A stretch of DNA of 64,000 nucleotides from Rhodocyclales bacterium. Its GTDB lineage: Bacteria > Pseudomonadota > Gammaproteobacteria > Burkholderiales > Rhodocyclaceae. A program made the position numbers and the translations under genes. The stretch is taken from positions 1 to 64,000 of the forward strand of contig JAPLQY010000060.1 in NCBI GenBank assembly GCA_026399475.1. The letters are read 5' to 3'. Shown one piece after another: positions 48,735 through 58,376 of the stretch; position 1 is the stretch's first letter, and every line of letters starts with the position of its first letter. Under the pieces are notes generated by a model. It made no database searches, had not been told where the DNA came from, and was given only the letters and a program-made list of their open reading frames with translations.

Positions 48735-49706
48735 ATGCTGATCAACTGCGTCGCCTATCAGGATGGGCGAAAGCTGGCCGATATCGACATCGAGGAAATA
48801 AGCGACTACCTGGAGCGCCCCGGCTGCTTCGTCTGGGTGGCGCTGCGCGATGCGACCCACACCGAACTCGAGAAAATGCGCGAGGAATTCACGCTGCACC
48901 CCTTGGCGGTGGAAGACGCCCACAATGGCCACCAGAGGCCGAAGATCGAGGAATACGGCTATGGCGAAAGCCTGTTCACCGTGGTCCATTTGCTGGAACA
49001 ACGGCATGGAAAAATCGCCGTCGGCGAGGTGGACATCTTCGTCGGCCATAACTTTGTGCTCTCGGTGCGTAGCCGCAGCGAACAGCATCTGCTCGGCGTT
49101 CGTGAGCGTTGCGAACGCGAGCCCGAACTGCTGCGCCAAGGCGCCGGTTTCGTGCTCTACGCCATCATGGACGCTGTGGTGGATCGCTACTTTCCACTCA
49201 TCGACGCGATCGAGTCTGAGCTGGAAGCTGTCGAGACGCACATTTTCGACAAGGGCGCGGCGCGTTCGAACATCGAGCGGCTTTACGATCTCAAACGCGA
49301 AGTTATGGTGCTCAAACATGCCGTGACGCCGCTCATGGAGGCCGTGGGCAAGCTCACCAGCGGTCGCGTGCCGCCGGTCTGCGCCAATAGCCGCGACTAT
49401 TTTCGCGATGTTTATGATCATCTGGTGCGCATCAACGCCCAGCTCGAAACCGTTCGCGACACTGTCGGCACGGCTATCCAGGTCAGTCTCTCCTCGGTCG
49501 CCATCGAGCAGAGCGACGTGGCCAAGAAACTCGCCGCCTGGGCGGGTATTTTTGCCACCGCCACGGCGTTTGCCGGCATCTGGGGCATGAACTTCAAGGC
49601 CATGCCGGAACTGCAATGGGAATACGGCTACCCGATGGCGCTGGGCGTCATCGTCGGCGTCTGCTCCATTCTCTTCTTCCGCTTCCGGCGCATGGGCTGG
49701 CTGTGA
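48735..49706 (+). CDS. corA: CorA-type Mg2+/Co2+ transporter within the kdp operon
   Basis: 323 residues. A long cytoplasmic domain (EEFTLHPLAVEDAHNGHQRP, KIEEYGYGESLFTVVHLLEQ) leads into two C-terminal membrane helices with GIWGMNFKAMPEL, the GMN selectivity motif. The ATG follows GGGAG by 8 bases, 55 bp after kdpC. Its TGA overlaps the GTG start of kdpD, so it is co-translated with the potassium sensor kinase. That placement is unusual for kdp operons. Confidence 0.93.
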   Translation: MLINCVAYQDGRKLADIDIEEISDYLERPGCFVWVALRDATHTELEKMREEFTLHPLAVEDAHNGHQRPKIEEYGYGESLFTVVHLLEQRHGKIAVGEVDIFVGHNFVLSVRSRSEQHLLGVRERCEREPELLRQGAGFVLYAIMDAVVDRYFPLIDAIESELEAVETHIFDKGAARSNIERLYDLKREVMVLKHAVTPLMEAVGKLTSGRVPPVCANSRDYFRDVYDHLVRINAQLETVRDTVGTAIQVSLSSVAIEQSDVAKKLAAWAGIFATATAFAGIWGMNFKAMPELQWEYGYPMALGVIVGVCSILFFRFRRMGWL

Positions 49707-52393
49707 CCGACAGTACGCGCCCCGATCCCGATGCCCTGCTGGCCCGCGTCCAGCAGGAAGAGGCAAAGGCCGCCCGCGGCAAACTGAAGATATTCTTTGG
49801 CGCCTCGGCCGGCGTCGGCAAGACCTATGCCATGCTCGGCACCGCACGCCGGCAGTGGGAGCAGGGAAGCGACGTGCTGATCGGGGTGGTCGAGACCCAC
49901 GGCCGCAAGGAGACCGAAGCCCTGGTCACCGGCCTCGAACGCTTGCCCCCGCGCGAGATTCCCTATCGCGGCCGGGTGTTGCACGAGTTCGATCTCGACG
50001 CGGCCCTGGAGCGCCGCCCCGCCCTGATCCTGATGGACGAACTGGCCCACTCCAACGTAGCCGGCTCGCGGCATCCGAAACGCTGGCAGGACATCGAGGA
50101 ACTGCTGGACGCCGGTATCGACGTCTACACCACGGTCAACGTGCAGCATCTGGAAACCCTCAACGACGTGGTCAGCGGCATCGCCGGCATCCGTGTCTGG
50201 GAGACGGTGCCCGACCACGTCTTCGATGCGGCCGATGAAGTGGTGCTGGTTGACCTGCCGCCCGACGAACTGCTGCAACGCCTGAACGAAGGCAAGGTCT
50301 ATCTGCCCCAGCAGGCGGAAAGGGCGATTCGCAACTTCTTCCGCAAGGGCAACCTGATTGCGCTGCGCGAACTGGCCCTGCGCCGCACTGCCGACCGGGT
50401 GGACGACGACATGCTGGCCTGGCGCCGGGAAACCTCGGTGGAGGCCGTCTGGCAGACCCGCGATTCGCTGCTGGTGTGCATCGGCTCGGGTGCAGGGGCC
50501 GAACGTCTGGTACGCACCGGCGCCCGTCTGTCGGGACGGCTGGAGGCACCCTGGCACGCGATCCATGTCGAAACGGAAGAATCCACCCGACATAATGAAG
50601 GGCAGCGCCAGCGCATCGTCCGGGCGCTGGAACTGGCTGCCTCGCTGGGCGCCGAGACCGTCACCCTGGCGCTGCCCGACCCGGTGGCGGCGACGGTCGA
50701 TTACGCGCGGCGCAACAACCTGTCGCGCATCCTCGTCGGGCGTGACCATCCCCGCCCCTGGCGACCGTGGTACCGCTCGATCGCCGACCGTATCGGCCAT
50801 GCCGCGCCGGATCTCGACGTGGTCCAGGTGGCGCGCGGCGAGGGTGGGCGCCAAGCGCCCCCACCCGCTCGCGAGTTGCCGACCGAGGACTGGCCCGCCT
50901 ATGCAAAGGCTGCCGGCATCTGCGCCGCCGCCACTGCCCTGGCCATGCCGCTGGCCGGCGTCATCGAACAGACCAACATTGCGATGCTCTTCCTGCTCGC
51001 CGTAGTGCTGGTCGCCGTCCGCCTCGGCAGTGGGCCGGCGGTGGCGGCGGCTTTCCTCTCCGTTGCTGCTTTCGATTTCTTTTTCGTCTCGCCGCGTTTC
51101 TCGTTTGCCGTCAGCGACGTGCAATACCTGATGACCTTCGCCGTGATGCTGACCGTAGCCCTGATCATCGGCCAGCTCACGGCCCGCTACAAGCGCCAGG
51201 CCGAAGTAGCGCGGCAGCGCGAAGCTCGTGCCCGCGCTCTCTACGGCATGTCGCGGGATCTCTCGGCGGCCCTGATGCCGGAGCAGATCGTCGAGGCGGC
51301 GGAGCATTTCCTCGCCGTCGAGTTCGACGCCGGCGCGGCGCTGATACTGACCGATGCCGGCGACCGCCTGCTGCCGCCGCTCTTCGCCACGAAAGCCGGT
51401 GTTGGCGGCCGACCGGCGGTGGATGACGGTGTCGCCCGCTGGGCCTTCGACCACGGCGAGGCAGCGGGGCTGGGTACCGACACCCTGCCCGGCAGTCCCC
51501 TGCTCTATCTGCCGCTGCGGGCGCCGATGCGCACCCGCGGCGTGCTCGTCGTCGCCCCGCGCGATCCGCTCGCGGTGCAGAGCCCGGAAGCGAGGCGCCA
51601 GCTCGATACCTTCGCCGCGCTGATCGCGATTGCCGTCGAACGCATTCACTATGTGGATGTTGCCCAGTCGACGACCGTGCAGATGGAATCGGAACGCCTG
51701 CGCAATTCGCTGCTGGCAGCGATGTCGCACGACCTGCGTACGCCGCTGACCGCCGTGGTCGGGCTCGCCGACGCTCTGCGCCGCACCCGCCCACCCCTGT
51801 CCGCCGAGCAGGACGACCTGGCCCGCAGCATGCGCGACGAATCGCTGCGCATGAGCTCGCTGGTCGGCAAGCTGCTCGACATGGCCCGCCTCCAGGCCGG
51901 ACGCGTGCAGCTCAACCGGCAGTGGCAGCCGCTGGAAGAAGTGGTCGGCAGCGCGCTCAAGACCATGGAGTCGGCGCTGGCGGGACGGCGGGTGGAAATC
52001 CGGCTCGACCCCGAGCTGCCGCTGGTCGAATTCGACGCCGTGCTGATCGAACGGGTACTGGCCAACCTGCTGGAGAATGCAGCGAAATACGCGCCCATCG
52101 GCAGCCGCATTTTGATCAGTGCCCGCGCCGATGGCGAGATGGTCGAAGTGCGCATCGAAGACGACGGCCCCGGCCTGCCTCGTGGCCGCGAGGAAGACAT
52201 CTTCCGCAAGTTCGAGCGTGGCGAGAAGGAAAGCGCCACGCCGGGGGTCGGCCTTGGCCTCGCCATCTGCCGCACCATCGTCGAAGCCCACGGCGGCCGC
52301 ATATGGGCGGAAAACGCCGATCCCCACGGCGCACGCTTGCTGTTCACCCTGCCGCGCGGCCTGCCGCCGCAAATCGAGCAGGAAGCTGCGTAA
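49703..52393 (+). CDS. kdpD: Sensor kinase KdpD
   Basis: 896 residues from a GTG overlapping the corA stop. Order: KdpD N-terminal domain with Walker A (FFGASAGVGKTYAML) and VQHLETLNDVVSGIAG, a Usp-like domain (SLLVCIGSGAGAERLVR), four membrane helices (NIAMLFLLAVVLVAVRLGSG and neighbours), GAF-like region, then LLAAMSHDLRTPLTAVVGLA with the phosphorylated histidine and an ATPase (NLLENAAKYAP, GVGLGLAICRTIVEAHGG). It senses potassium limitation and controls kdpFABC. Confidence 0.96.
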   Translation: MTDSTRPDPDALLARVQQEEAKAARGKLKIFFGASAGVGKTYAMLGTARRQWEQGSDVLIGVVETHGRKETEALVTGLERLPPREIPYRGRVLHEFDLDAALERRPALILMDELAHSNVAGSRHPKRWQDIEELLDAGIDVYTTVNVQHLETLNDVVSGIAGIRVWETVPDHVFDAADEVVLVDLPPDELLQRLNEGKVYLPQQAERAIRNFFRKGNLIALRELALRRTADRVDDDMLAWRRETSVEAVWQTRDSLLVCIGSGAGAERLVRTGARLSGRLEAPWHAIHVETEESTRHNEGQRQRIVRALELAASLGAETVTLALPDPVAATVDYARRNNLSRILVGRDHPRPWRPWYRSIADRIGHAAPDLDVVQVARGEGGRQAPPPARELPTEDWPAYAKAAGICAAATALAMPLAGVIEQTNIAMLFLLAVVLVAVRLGSGPAVAAAFLSVAAFDFFFVSPRFSFAVSDVQYLMTFAVMLTVALIIGQLTARYKRQAEVARQREARARALYGMSRDLSAALMPEQIVEAAEHFLAVEFDAGAALILTDAGDRLLPPLFATKAGVGGRPAVDDGVARWAFDHGEAAGLGTDTLPGSPLLYLPLRAPMRTRGVLVVAPRDPLAVQSPEARRQLDTFAALIAIAVERIHYVDVAQSTTVQMESERLRNSLLAAMSHDLRTPLTAVVGLADALRRTRPPLSAEQDDLARSMRDESLRMSSLVGKLLDMARLQAGRVQLNRQWQPLEEVVGSALKTMESALAGRRVEIRLDPELPLVEFDAVLIERVLANLLENAAKYAPIGSRILISARADGEMVEVRIEDDGPGLPRGREEDIFRKFERGEKESATPGVGLGLAICRTIVEAHGGRIWAENADPHGARLLFTLPRGLPPQIEQEAA

Positions 52394-52402
52394 CATGGCG
52401 CC

Positions 52403-53095
52403 ATGAGCGAACTCCGCCCTCACGTCATCCTCATCGAGGACGAAGCCACCATTCGCCGCTTCGTCCGCATGGCGCTCGAGGCCGAAGGCTGTGAGGTGTT
52501 CGAGGCCGCCGGCGTGCAGCGTGGGCTGATCGAGGCCGGTACCCGCCGCCCCGATCTGGTGGTGCTTGATCTCGGCCTCCCAGATGGCGACGGCGTCGAT
52601 TTCATCCGCGAGCTGCGCGCCTGGTCGGCAATTCCCGTCATCGTGCTCTCGGCCCGCACCGAGGAAGCAGAAAAGGTGCGCGCGCTGGACGCCGGCGCCG
52701 ACGACTACCTGACCAAACCCTTCGGCACCGCCGAACTCGCGGCCCGCGTACGCGCCCACCTGCGTCGGCGCGGCGCCACCGCCGATGCTTCGACAATTGT
52801 CGGTTTCGGCGGAGTGCAAGTGGACCTGGTCCGCCGCACGGTTGAAAAGGATGGCGTACCGCTGCACCTGACGCCGATCGAATACCGGCTGCTCACCTGC
52901 CTGCTGGCAAGCCCTGGCTGCGTACTCACCCATCGCCAGTTGCTGAAGGCCGTGTGGGGACCGAGTCACGCTGAAGACGCCCACTACGTCCGCGTCTACA
53001 TGGGGGCATTGCGCAAGAAGATCGAGGCCGATCCGGCCCGCCCGCGCCACATACTGACCGAGACCGGCGTCGGCTACCGCTTCGTGGCTGAGTAA
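52403..53095 (+). CDS. kdpE: Response regulator KdpE
   Basis: 230 residues. Receiver: VILIEDEATIRRFVRMALEA, phosphorylation site in DLVVLDLGLPDGDG, lysine in DDYLTKPFGTAELAARVRAH. OmpR-type winged helix: LTPIEYRLLTCLLASPGCVL, ending PRHILTETGVGYRFV. It should bind upstream of kdpF. It lies 9 bp after kdpD. Confidence 0.96.
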   Translation: MSELRPHVILIEDEATIRRFVRMALEAEGCEVFEAAGVQRGLIEAGTRRPDLVVLDLGLPDGDGVDFIRELRAWSAIPVIVLSARTEEAEKVRALDAGADDYLTKPFGTAELAARVRAHLRRRGATADASTIVGFGGVQVDLVRRTVEKDGVPLHLTPIEYRLLTCLLASPGCVLTHRQLLKAVWGPSHAEDAHYVRVYMGALRKKIEADPARPRHILTETGVGYRFVAE

Positions 53096-53115
53096 GAGCC
53101 GCCATTCCCGGCGCG

Positions 53116-53121
53116 TATAAT
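53116..53121 (+). promoter_or_regulatory. TATAAT -10 element before mfd
   Basis: A consensus TATAAT lies 30 bp before the GTG start of mfd in the short kdpE-mfd spacer. The matching -35 position overlaps the kdpE stop and is weak. Transcription from here would begin near 53128, which rules out the TTG at 53121 as the mfd start. Confidence 0.45.
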
Positions 53122-53150
53122 TGCGCCCCTTTGCGGTACCTGTTTCCGTC

Positions 53151-56100
53151 GTGAAACCCCTGCTGTCGCTCCCCGCCCTGCCCAAACCCGGCCAACGTCT
53201 CGATCTGCCGCCACTGGCGGCCTCTGCCGATGCGCTGGCGCTGGCGCAGCTCGCCCGGCCCGGCCAACTGCTGGCGATCGTGACCGCCAGTCCGCTCGAA
53301 GCGCAACGGCTGGCTGAAGAAATCACCTGGTTCGCGCCGGCCTTGCGCGTGCATCTGCTGCCGGACTGGGAAACCCTGCCCTACGATGGCTTCTCGCCGC
53401 ACCAGGACCTGATTTCGGAACGCCTGGCGACCCTGTACGCCGCTTCGCGCAGCGAATGCGAGGTGCTGATCGCAGCCGCCTCGACCGCGATCACCCGGCT
53501 GGCGCCGCCGGCCTTTCTTGCCGGCCACACGTTCTTCATGAAGAAGGGTGAGCGGCTGAACCTCGACAAGCTGCGTGCGCAGCTCACGGTCGCCGGCTAC
53601 CAGCACGTGACCCAGGTGGTCGCCGCCGGCGAATACAGCGTGCGCGGCGGGCTGGTCGACCTGTTCCCGATGGGCACGCAACTGCCCTATCGCATCGAAC
53701 TGTTCGACGACGAAGTGGAGACCATCCGCAGCTTCGATGTCGATACCCAGCGCACCCTGTATCCCGTGCCCGAAATTCGTCTGCTGCCGGCGCGCGAGTT
53801 CCCGGCCGGGGATGCCGGCCGCACCACCTTCCGCCAGCGCTTCCGTGAAGCCTTCGAGGGCGACGCATCGCGCATCAGTCTCTACAAGGATGTCTCCAAC
53901 GGCATCCTGCCCGCCGGCATCGAGTACTACCTGCCGCTGTTTTTTGAAGCCACCGCCACGCTGTTCGACTACCTGCCACAGGACGCAACGCTGCTGCTGC
54001 ATGGCGATGTGGCCGGCGCGATCGCTGAGTTCTGGACCGACCTGCAAGGTCGCTACAAGATGCTCGGCGGCGACCGCTCGCGCCCGGTGTTGCCGCCGAC
54101 TGAACTGTTTCTGCGCGACGAGGAATTCTTTGTCGCTGCCAAGCAGTGGCCGCAACTGAACCTTCGGCTCGGCGCTGGCGACGACCCGAAGGTAGTGCAG
54201 AGCAAGGCGACTTTGCCTTCGCTGGCCGTCGACCGCAAGGCGGACGATCCGCTGGCCGCGTTGCGCGGATTTCTGGACAGCCAAGGTGCACGTGGCGGCC
54301 GCATCTTGCTGCTGGCGGAATCGCCAGGACGACGGCAGACGCTCAATGACTACCTGGTCGAATACGCCTTGTTGGCTGTCCCCTGCGAGGACTTCTCGGC
54401 GTTTCTCGCCAGCGACGAGGCCTTCATGCTCGGCGTCGGCCCGCTTTCCGGCGGGTTCCTGCTGGATGGCTTCGCGATCGTCACCGAAAACGAGCTCTAT
54501 GCCGCCACCGCAAGGCCCCGCGGAAGGCGCTCCGACGCGCGACGCGCCAATCTCGACGGCTGGCTGCGCGATCTTTCCGAGCTGAAGGTGGGCGACCCGG
54601 TGGTGCATGAGAGCCACGGCATCGGCCGCTACCTGGGGCTGCTGCACATGGATTTCGGCGAGGGCGACACCGAATTCCTGCACCTCGAATATGCCGATGG
54701 CGCCAAGCTCTACGTGCCCGTCGCACAACTCCAGGTCATCTCGCGCTACAGCGGCGCCGACCCCGAATCGATCCAGCTGCACACGCTGGGCTCGGGCCAG
54801 TGGGAAAAGGCCAGGAAGAAGGCCGCGGAACAGGTGCATGACACCGCCGCCGAACTGCTGCACCTCTACGCCCAGCGCGCCCTGCGCGAAGGCCACAAGT
54901 TCGAGTTCCGCCAGCACGACCTGGAAGCCTTCGCCGATGGTTTCGGCTTCGAGGAGACGCCCGACCAGCAGACCGCGATCAACGCCGTGATCGAGGACAT
55001 GAAATCCGGCAAGCCGATGGACCGGCTGGTCTGCGGCGACGTCGGCTTCGGCAAGACCGAGGTCGCGATGCGCGCGGCATTCGTCGCCGTGGCCGACGGC
55101 AAGCAGGTGGCGATACTATGCCCGACCACGCTGCTGGCCGAGCAGCATTACCAGAACTTCGCCGACCGCTTCGCCAACTGGCCGATCAAGGTGGCCGAGA
55201 TCTCGCGCTTCAAGTCCGCCAGGGAGCAGGATGAAGCTGTCGAACTGCTGGGCCAGGGCAAGATCGACATCCTGATCGGCACCCATCGCCTGTTGCAGAA
55301 GGACGTGAAGTTCGAGCGGCTCGGCCTCATCATCATCGACGAGGAACACCGCTTCGGCGTACGTCAGAAGGAGGCGCTGAAGGCCCTGCGCGCTTCGGTC
55401 GACGTACTGACCCTGACCGCGACGCCGATCCCGCGCACGCTGGGCCTGTCGCTGGAAGGCCTGCGCGATTTTTCGGTGATCGCGACGCCGCCTTCGAGGC
55501 GCCTGGCGATCAAGACCTTCGTCACCAAGTGGTCCAACGGCCAGGTGCGCGAAGCCTGCCTGCGCGAGTTCAAGCGCGGCGGCCAGGTGTATTTCCTGCA
55601 CAATGAAGTCGACACCATCGAGAACATGAAGGAGCGGCTGCACGCCCTGCTGCCCGAGGCGCGCATGGTGATCGGCCACGGCCAGTTGCCGGAGCGCGAG
55701 CTGGAGCGCGTGATGCGCGAATTCACGCAGCAGAAGCACAACCTGCTGCTGTGCTCGACCATCATCGAGACTGGCATCGACAACCCGCATGCCAACACCA
55801 TCGTCATCAACCGCGCCGACAAGTTCGGCCTGGCGCAGCTGCACCAGTTGCGCGGCCGCGTCGGCCGTTCGCACCACCAGGCCTACGCCTACCTGCTGAC
55901 CCACGAGGATGCCAAGCCGACGGCGCAGGCCAAGCGCCGCCTCGAAGCCATCCAGGCCATGGAAGAGCTCGGCTCGGGCTTCTTCCTCGCCATGCACGAC
56001 CTGGAAATCCGCGGCGCCGGCGAAGTGCTGGGCGAATCGCAAAGCGGCGAGATCCACGAAATCGGCTTTGCGCTCTACACCAACATGCTCAATGCCGCGG

Positions 56101-56600
56101 TGCGCGCGCTGAAGGCCGGCGAGAAGGTACCCGACCTGACCCAGCCGCTGTCCATTACATCGGAAATCAACCTGCGCATGCCGGCCCTGCTGACCGGCGA
56201 CTACTGCCCTGACGTGCATGAGCGGCTGACGCTCTACAAGCGCCTGGCGAATTGCGACGGTGAAGAAGAGTTGCGCGCCATGCAGGAGGAATTGATCGAC
56301 CGCTACGGCGAAATGCCGCCGCAGACGCTGGCCTTGCTCGAGACCCACCGCCTTCGCCTTGCCGGGCGCGCACTGGGCCTGGCCAAACTGGATGCCGGGC
56401 CCAGGACGATCCAGCTTCAATTCATTCCCAATCCGCCGCTGGACCCGGCTCGTGTCATCAAGCTGATTCAGTCCGATCGCAGCGTCCGTCTGGCAGGCCA
56501 GGACAAGCTGACCTGGACGAAGACCAGCACTACCCTCAAAGAACGCACTGACGCGGTAAAGGAGTTGTTCAGGAAACTTAAGCCCGCCGACGGAAAATAG
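53151..56600 (+). CDS. mfd: Transcription-repair coupling factor Mfd
   Basis: 1,149 residues from the GTG at 53151, matching the usual length of about 1,150. The N-terminal UvrB-like part (LLPDWETLPYDGFSPHQDLI) precedes the RNA polymerase-interacting domain (VGDPVVHESHGIGRYLGL). The translocase motor follows with GDVGFGKTEVAMRAAFVAV, IDEEHRFGVRQKE, TLTATPIPRTLGLSLEGLRD and LRGRVGRSHHQAYAYLL, then the C-terminal TRCF domain. It removes stalled RNA polymerase and recruits UvrA. Confidence 0.97.
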   Translation: MKPLLSLPALPKPGQRLDLPPLAASADALALAQLARPGQLLAIVTASPLEAQRLAEEITWFAPALRVHLLPDWETLPYDGFSPHQDLISERLATLYAASRSECEVLIAAASTAITRLAPPAFLAGHTFFMKKGERLNLDKLRAQLTVAGYQHVTQVVAAGEYSVRGGLVDLFPMGTQLPYRIELFDDEVETIRSFDVDTQRTLYPVPEIRLLPAREFPAGDAGRTTFRQRFREAFEGDASRISLYKDVSNGILPAGIEYYLPLFFEATATLFDYLPQDATLLLHGDVAGAIAEFWTDLQGRYKMLGGDRSRPVLPPTELFLRDEEFFVAAKQWPQLNLRLGAGDDPKVVQSKATLPSLAVDRKADDPLAALRGFLDSQGARGGRILLLAESPGRRQTLNDYLVEYALLAVPCEDFSAFLASDEAFMLGVGPLSGGFLLDGFAIVTENELYAATARPRGRRSDARRANLDGWLRDLSELKVGDPVVHESHGIGRYLGLLHMDFGEGDTEFLHLEYADGAKLYVPVAQLQVISRYSGADPESIQLHTLGSGQWEKARKKAAEQVHDTAAELLHLYAQRALREGHKFEFRQHDLEAFADGFGFEETPDQQTAINAVIEDMKSGKPMDRLVCGDVGFGKTEVAMRAAFVAVADGKQVAILCPTTLLAEQHYQNFADRFANWPIKVAEISRFKSAREQDEAVELLGQGKIDILIGTHRLLQKDVKFERLGLIIIDEEHRFGVRQKEALKALRASVDVLTLTATPIPRTLGLSLEGLRDFSVIATPPSRRLAIKTFVTKWSNGQVREACLREFKRGGQVYFLHNEVDTIENMKERLHALLPEARMVIGHGQLPERELERVMREFTQQKHNLLLCSTIIETGIDNPHANTIVINRADKFGLAQLHQLRGRVGRSHHQAYAYLLTHEDAKPTAQAKRRLEAIQAMEELGSGFFLAMHDLEIRGAGEVLGESQSGEIHEIGFALYTNMLNAAVRALKAGEKVPDLTQPLSITSEINLRMPALLTGDYCPDVHERLTLYKRLANCDGEEELRAMQEELIDRYGEMPPQTLALLETHRLRLAGRALGLAKLDAGPRTIQLQFIPNPPLDPARVIKLIQSDRSVRLAGQDKLTWTKTSTTLKERTDAVKELFRKLKPADGK

Positions 56601-56778
56601 TTCCGCGACACCATGCAGCCGGACAGGATCACCCCACCCGCACGCCCAGTGGCAAACCGAAGCAGATTGTCCTGGATATTGGAATTTATGCCTCGCCGAC
56701 AAGTAAAATGGGCCTTGCGGAATGGCACGGAACAGCCGTGATGCAACCCATGCCGTCAAAACCTCACTTGAGCTTTCC

Positions 56779-58293
56779 ATGATTGAAAAGAAGCAACCCG
56801 CCACGATCGCGCGCGAAGCGCTAAAACAGTTGAACGTGCTAAAGCTGGCCCCAACGCCGGCCAACTATCAGGCGTGTTACAACGAAATTGCCAATCTTCC
56901 CAACGTCGCCGGGTTTCCCGAGGCCCCGTTGCGTCAACTGTCGCTGGCGCTGACAGCCAGGAATCCAGACCAGGGAACGCAGCTCGAGTTGCTGGATACC
57001 GCCATCGGACAGCGCAGCTGGCAAAAGGTACAGGATGCGTTGGTCGCTTTTACCGGTGCGAGCAAGACAGGCACACCCAATGGCGGAAACACGGCACCCG
57101 TCATGAGCAATGAATGCATGACGAATCTCGCGAACGCGATCGAGAATATTCTGCCTGCGCTGGGGAATGACGACGAGCGCTTTTCAGCGCAGGTGGCGGA
57201 GTTTCTGCAGGTCCTGCGCGATCCGTCGGCGGATGCTCAAGGCATCGAGGCCATGTTCGCCGACTTCAGTCATCGCGTATCGATCGCTGCCGAGGAACAG
57301 GCGGAGATCAAGGTGGCACTGCTCAAGCTGCTGCACCTGATCATCGAGAATATCGGCGAATTGAGTCTGGACGACAGCTGGCTGAAAGGCCAGATCGATG
57401 CCTTGCTGATCGCCGTAATGCCGCCCTTGACATTGCGCCGCCTCGATGACGTGGAGCGCCGGATCAGGGAGGTCATGTTCAAGCAGACCGAAGCCAAGAG
57501 CCGCTCCATGGAAGCGCAAGAAGAGATGCGCATGATGCTGTCGGCATTTATCGAGCGGCTGTCGATGATGAATAATTCCAGCAACGTGTTCCAGGACAGG
57601 ATCGAGAAAAGCGCCCGGCAGATTGAACAGGTCAAAACCATAGGAGACATGGCGCCGCTTCTGAAAGATGTGATCGACGCTACCCGCGCCATGGCCGAAG
57701 ACGCCCGGAATGCGCACGATCAGTTGCAGACCTTGCAGGAAAAGGCGCTGACCGCCGAGTCGGAACTCATCAAGCTGCACCTGGATCTGGACCAGGCAAG
57801 TGCGCTGGCGCGCCATGACCCGCTGACCGACGTGCTGAATCGCAAGGGGCTGGATGAAGCCCTGGCGAAAGAGATCGCCAACATGCTGCGCAAGGATGCG
57901 CCGCTGTCGATATCGATGCTCGATATCGACAACTTCAAGAAGCTCAATGACCGCCTGGGGCATGAAACGGGCGACGAGGCACTGGTCCATTTGGTGAAGG
58001 TGGCGCGCGAGTTCATGCGTCCGGCGGACTCGATGGCGCGCTACGGTGGCGAAGAGTTTGTGATTCTCATGCCTGACACGACCCTGGACAAGGGAGTTCA
58101 GGCGATGAAACGTCTGCAGCGTGAACTGACCCGGGCCTTTTTCCTCGCCGGCACCGAAAAGATTTTGATCACCTTCAGTGCCGGGGTTGCCCAACTGACT
58201 TCCGGGGAGTCCGGCGCCGAAGCCATCAAACGCGCCGATCACGCCATGTACATGGCCAAACGCGCAGGGAAAAACAGGGTGCTCGGCGCCTGA
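56779..58293 (+). CDS. Diguanylate cyclase with an uncharacterised N-terminal sensor domain
   Basis: 504 residues from the ATG at 56779; an ATG at 56722 is an alternative. The first 300 residues are helical and soluble (TIAREALKQLNVLKLAPTPA, NYQACYNEIA), with coiled coil up to residue 350. The GGDEF domain begins ARHDPLTDVLNRKGLDEALA and its active site is RYGGEEFVILMP. The product-inhibition site R-P-A-D lies five residues upstream, so feedback control by cyclic di-GMP is expected. The 178-bp spacer after mfd shows no clear promoter. Confidence 0.9.
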   Translation: MIEKKQPATIAREALKQLNVLKLAPTPANYQACYNEIANLPNVAGFPEAPLRQLSLALTARNPDQGTQLELLDTAIGQRSWQKVQDALVAFTGASKTGTPNGGNTAPVMSNECMTNLANAIENILPALGNDDERFSAQVAEFLQVLRDPSADAQGIEAMFADFSHRVSIAAEEQAEIKVALLKLLHLIIENIGELSLDDSWLKGQIDALLIAVMPPLTLRRLDDVERRIREVMFKQTEAKSRSMEAQEEMRMMLSAFIERLSMMNNSSNVFQDRIEKSARQIEQVKTIGDMAPLLKDVIDATRAMAEDARNAHDQLQTLQEKALTAESELIKLHLDLDQASALARHDPLTDVLNRKGLDEALAKEIANMLRKDAPLSISMLDIDNFKKLNDRLGHETGDEALVHLVKVAREFMRPADSMARYGGEEFVILMPDTTLDKGVQAMKRLQRELTRAFFLAGTEKILITFSAGVAQLTSGESGAEAIKRADHAMYMAKRAGKNRVLGA

Positions 58294-58376
58294 CAAGGTT
58301 CTGGCGACCGATTCAGCGGCCCTCGCGACAGGCCACTTCCGCAACTAAACGCATCAGGCAAATCTGCCCATTCATC

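Noticed and set aside
49628..53326. Minus-strand open frame of 1,232 codons
   Set aside because: It is antisense to kdpD and kdpE, which have full motif sets; the amino-acid make-up (many H, Q, G, R) is that of a shadow frame.
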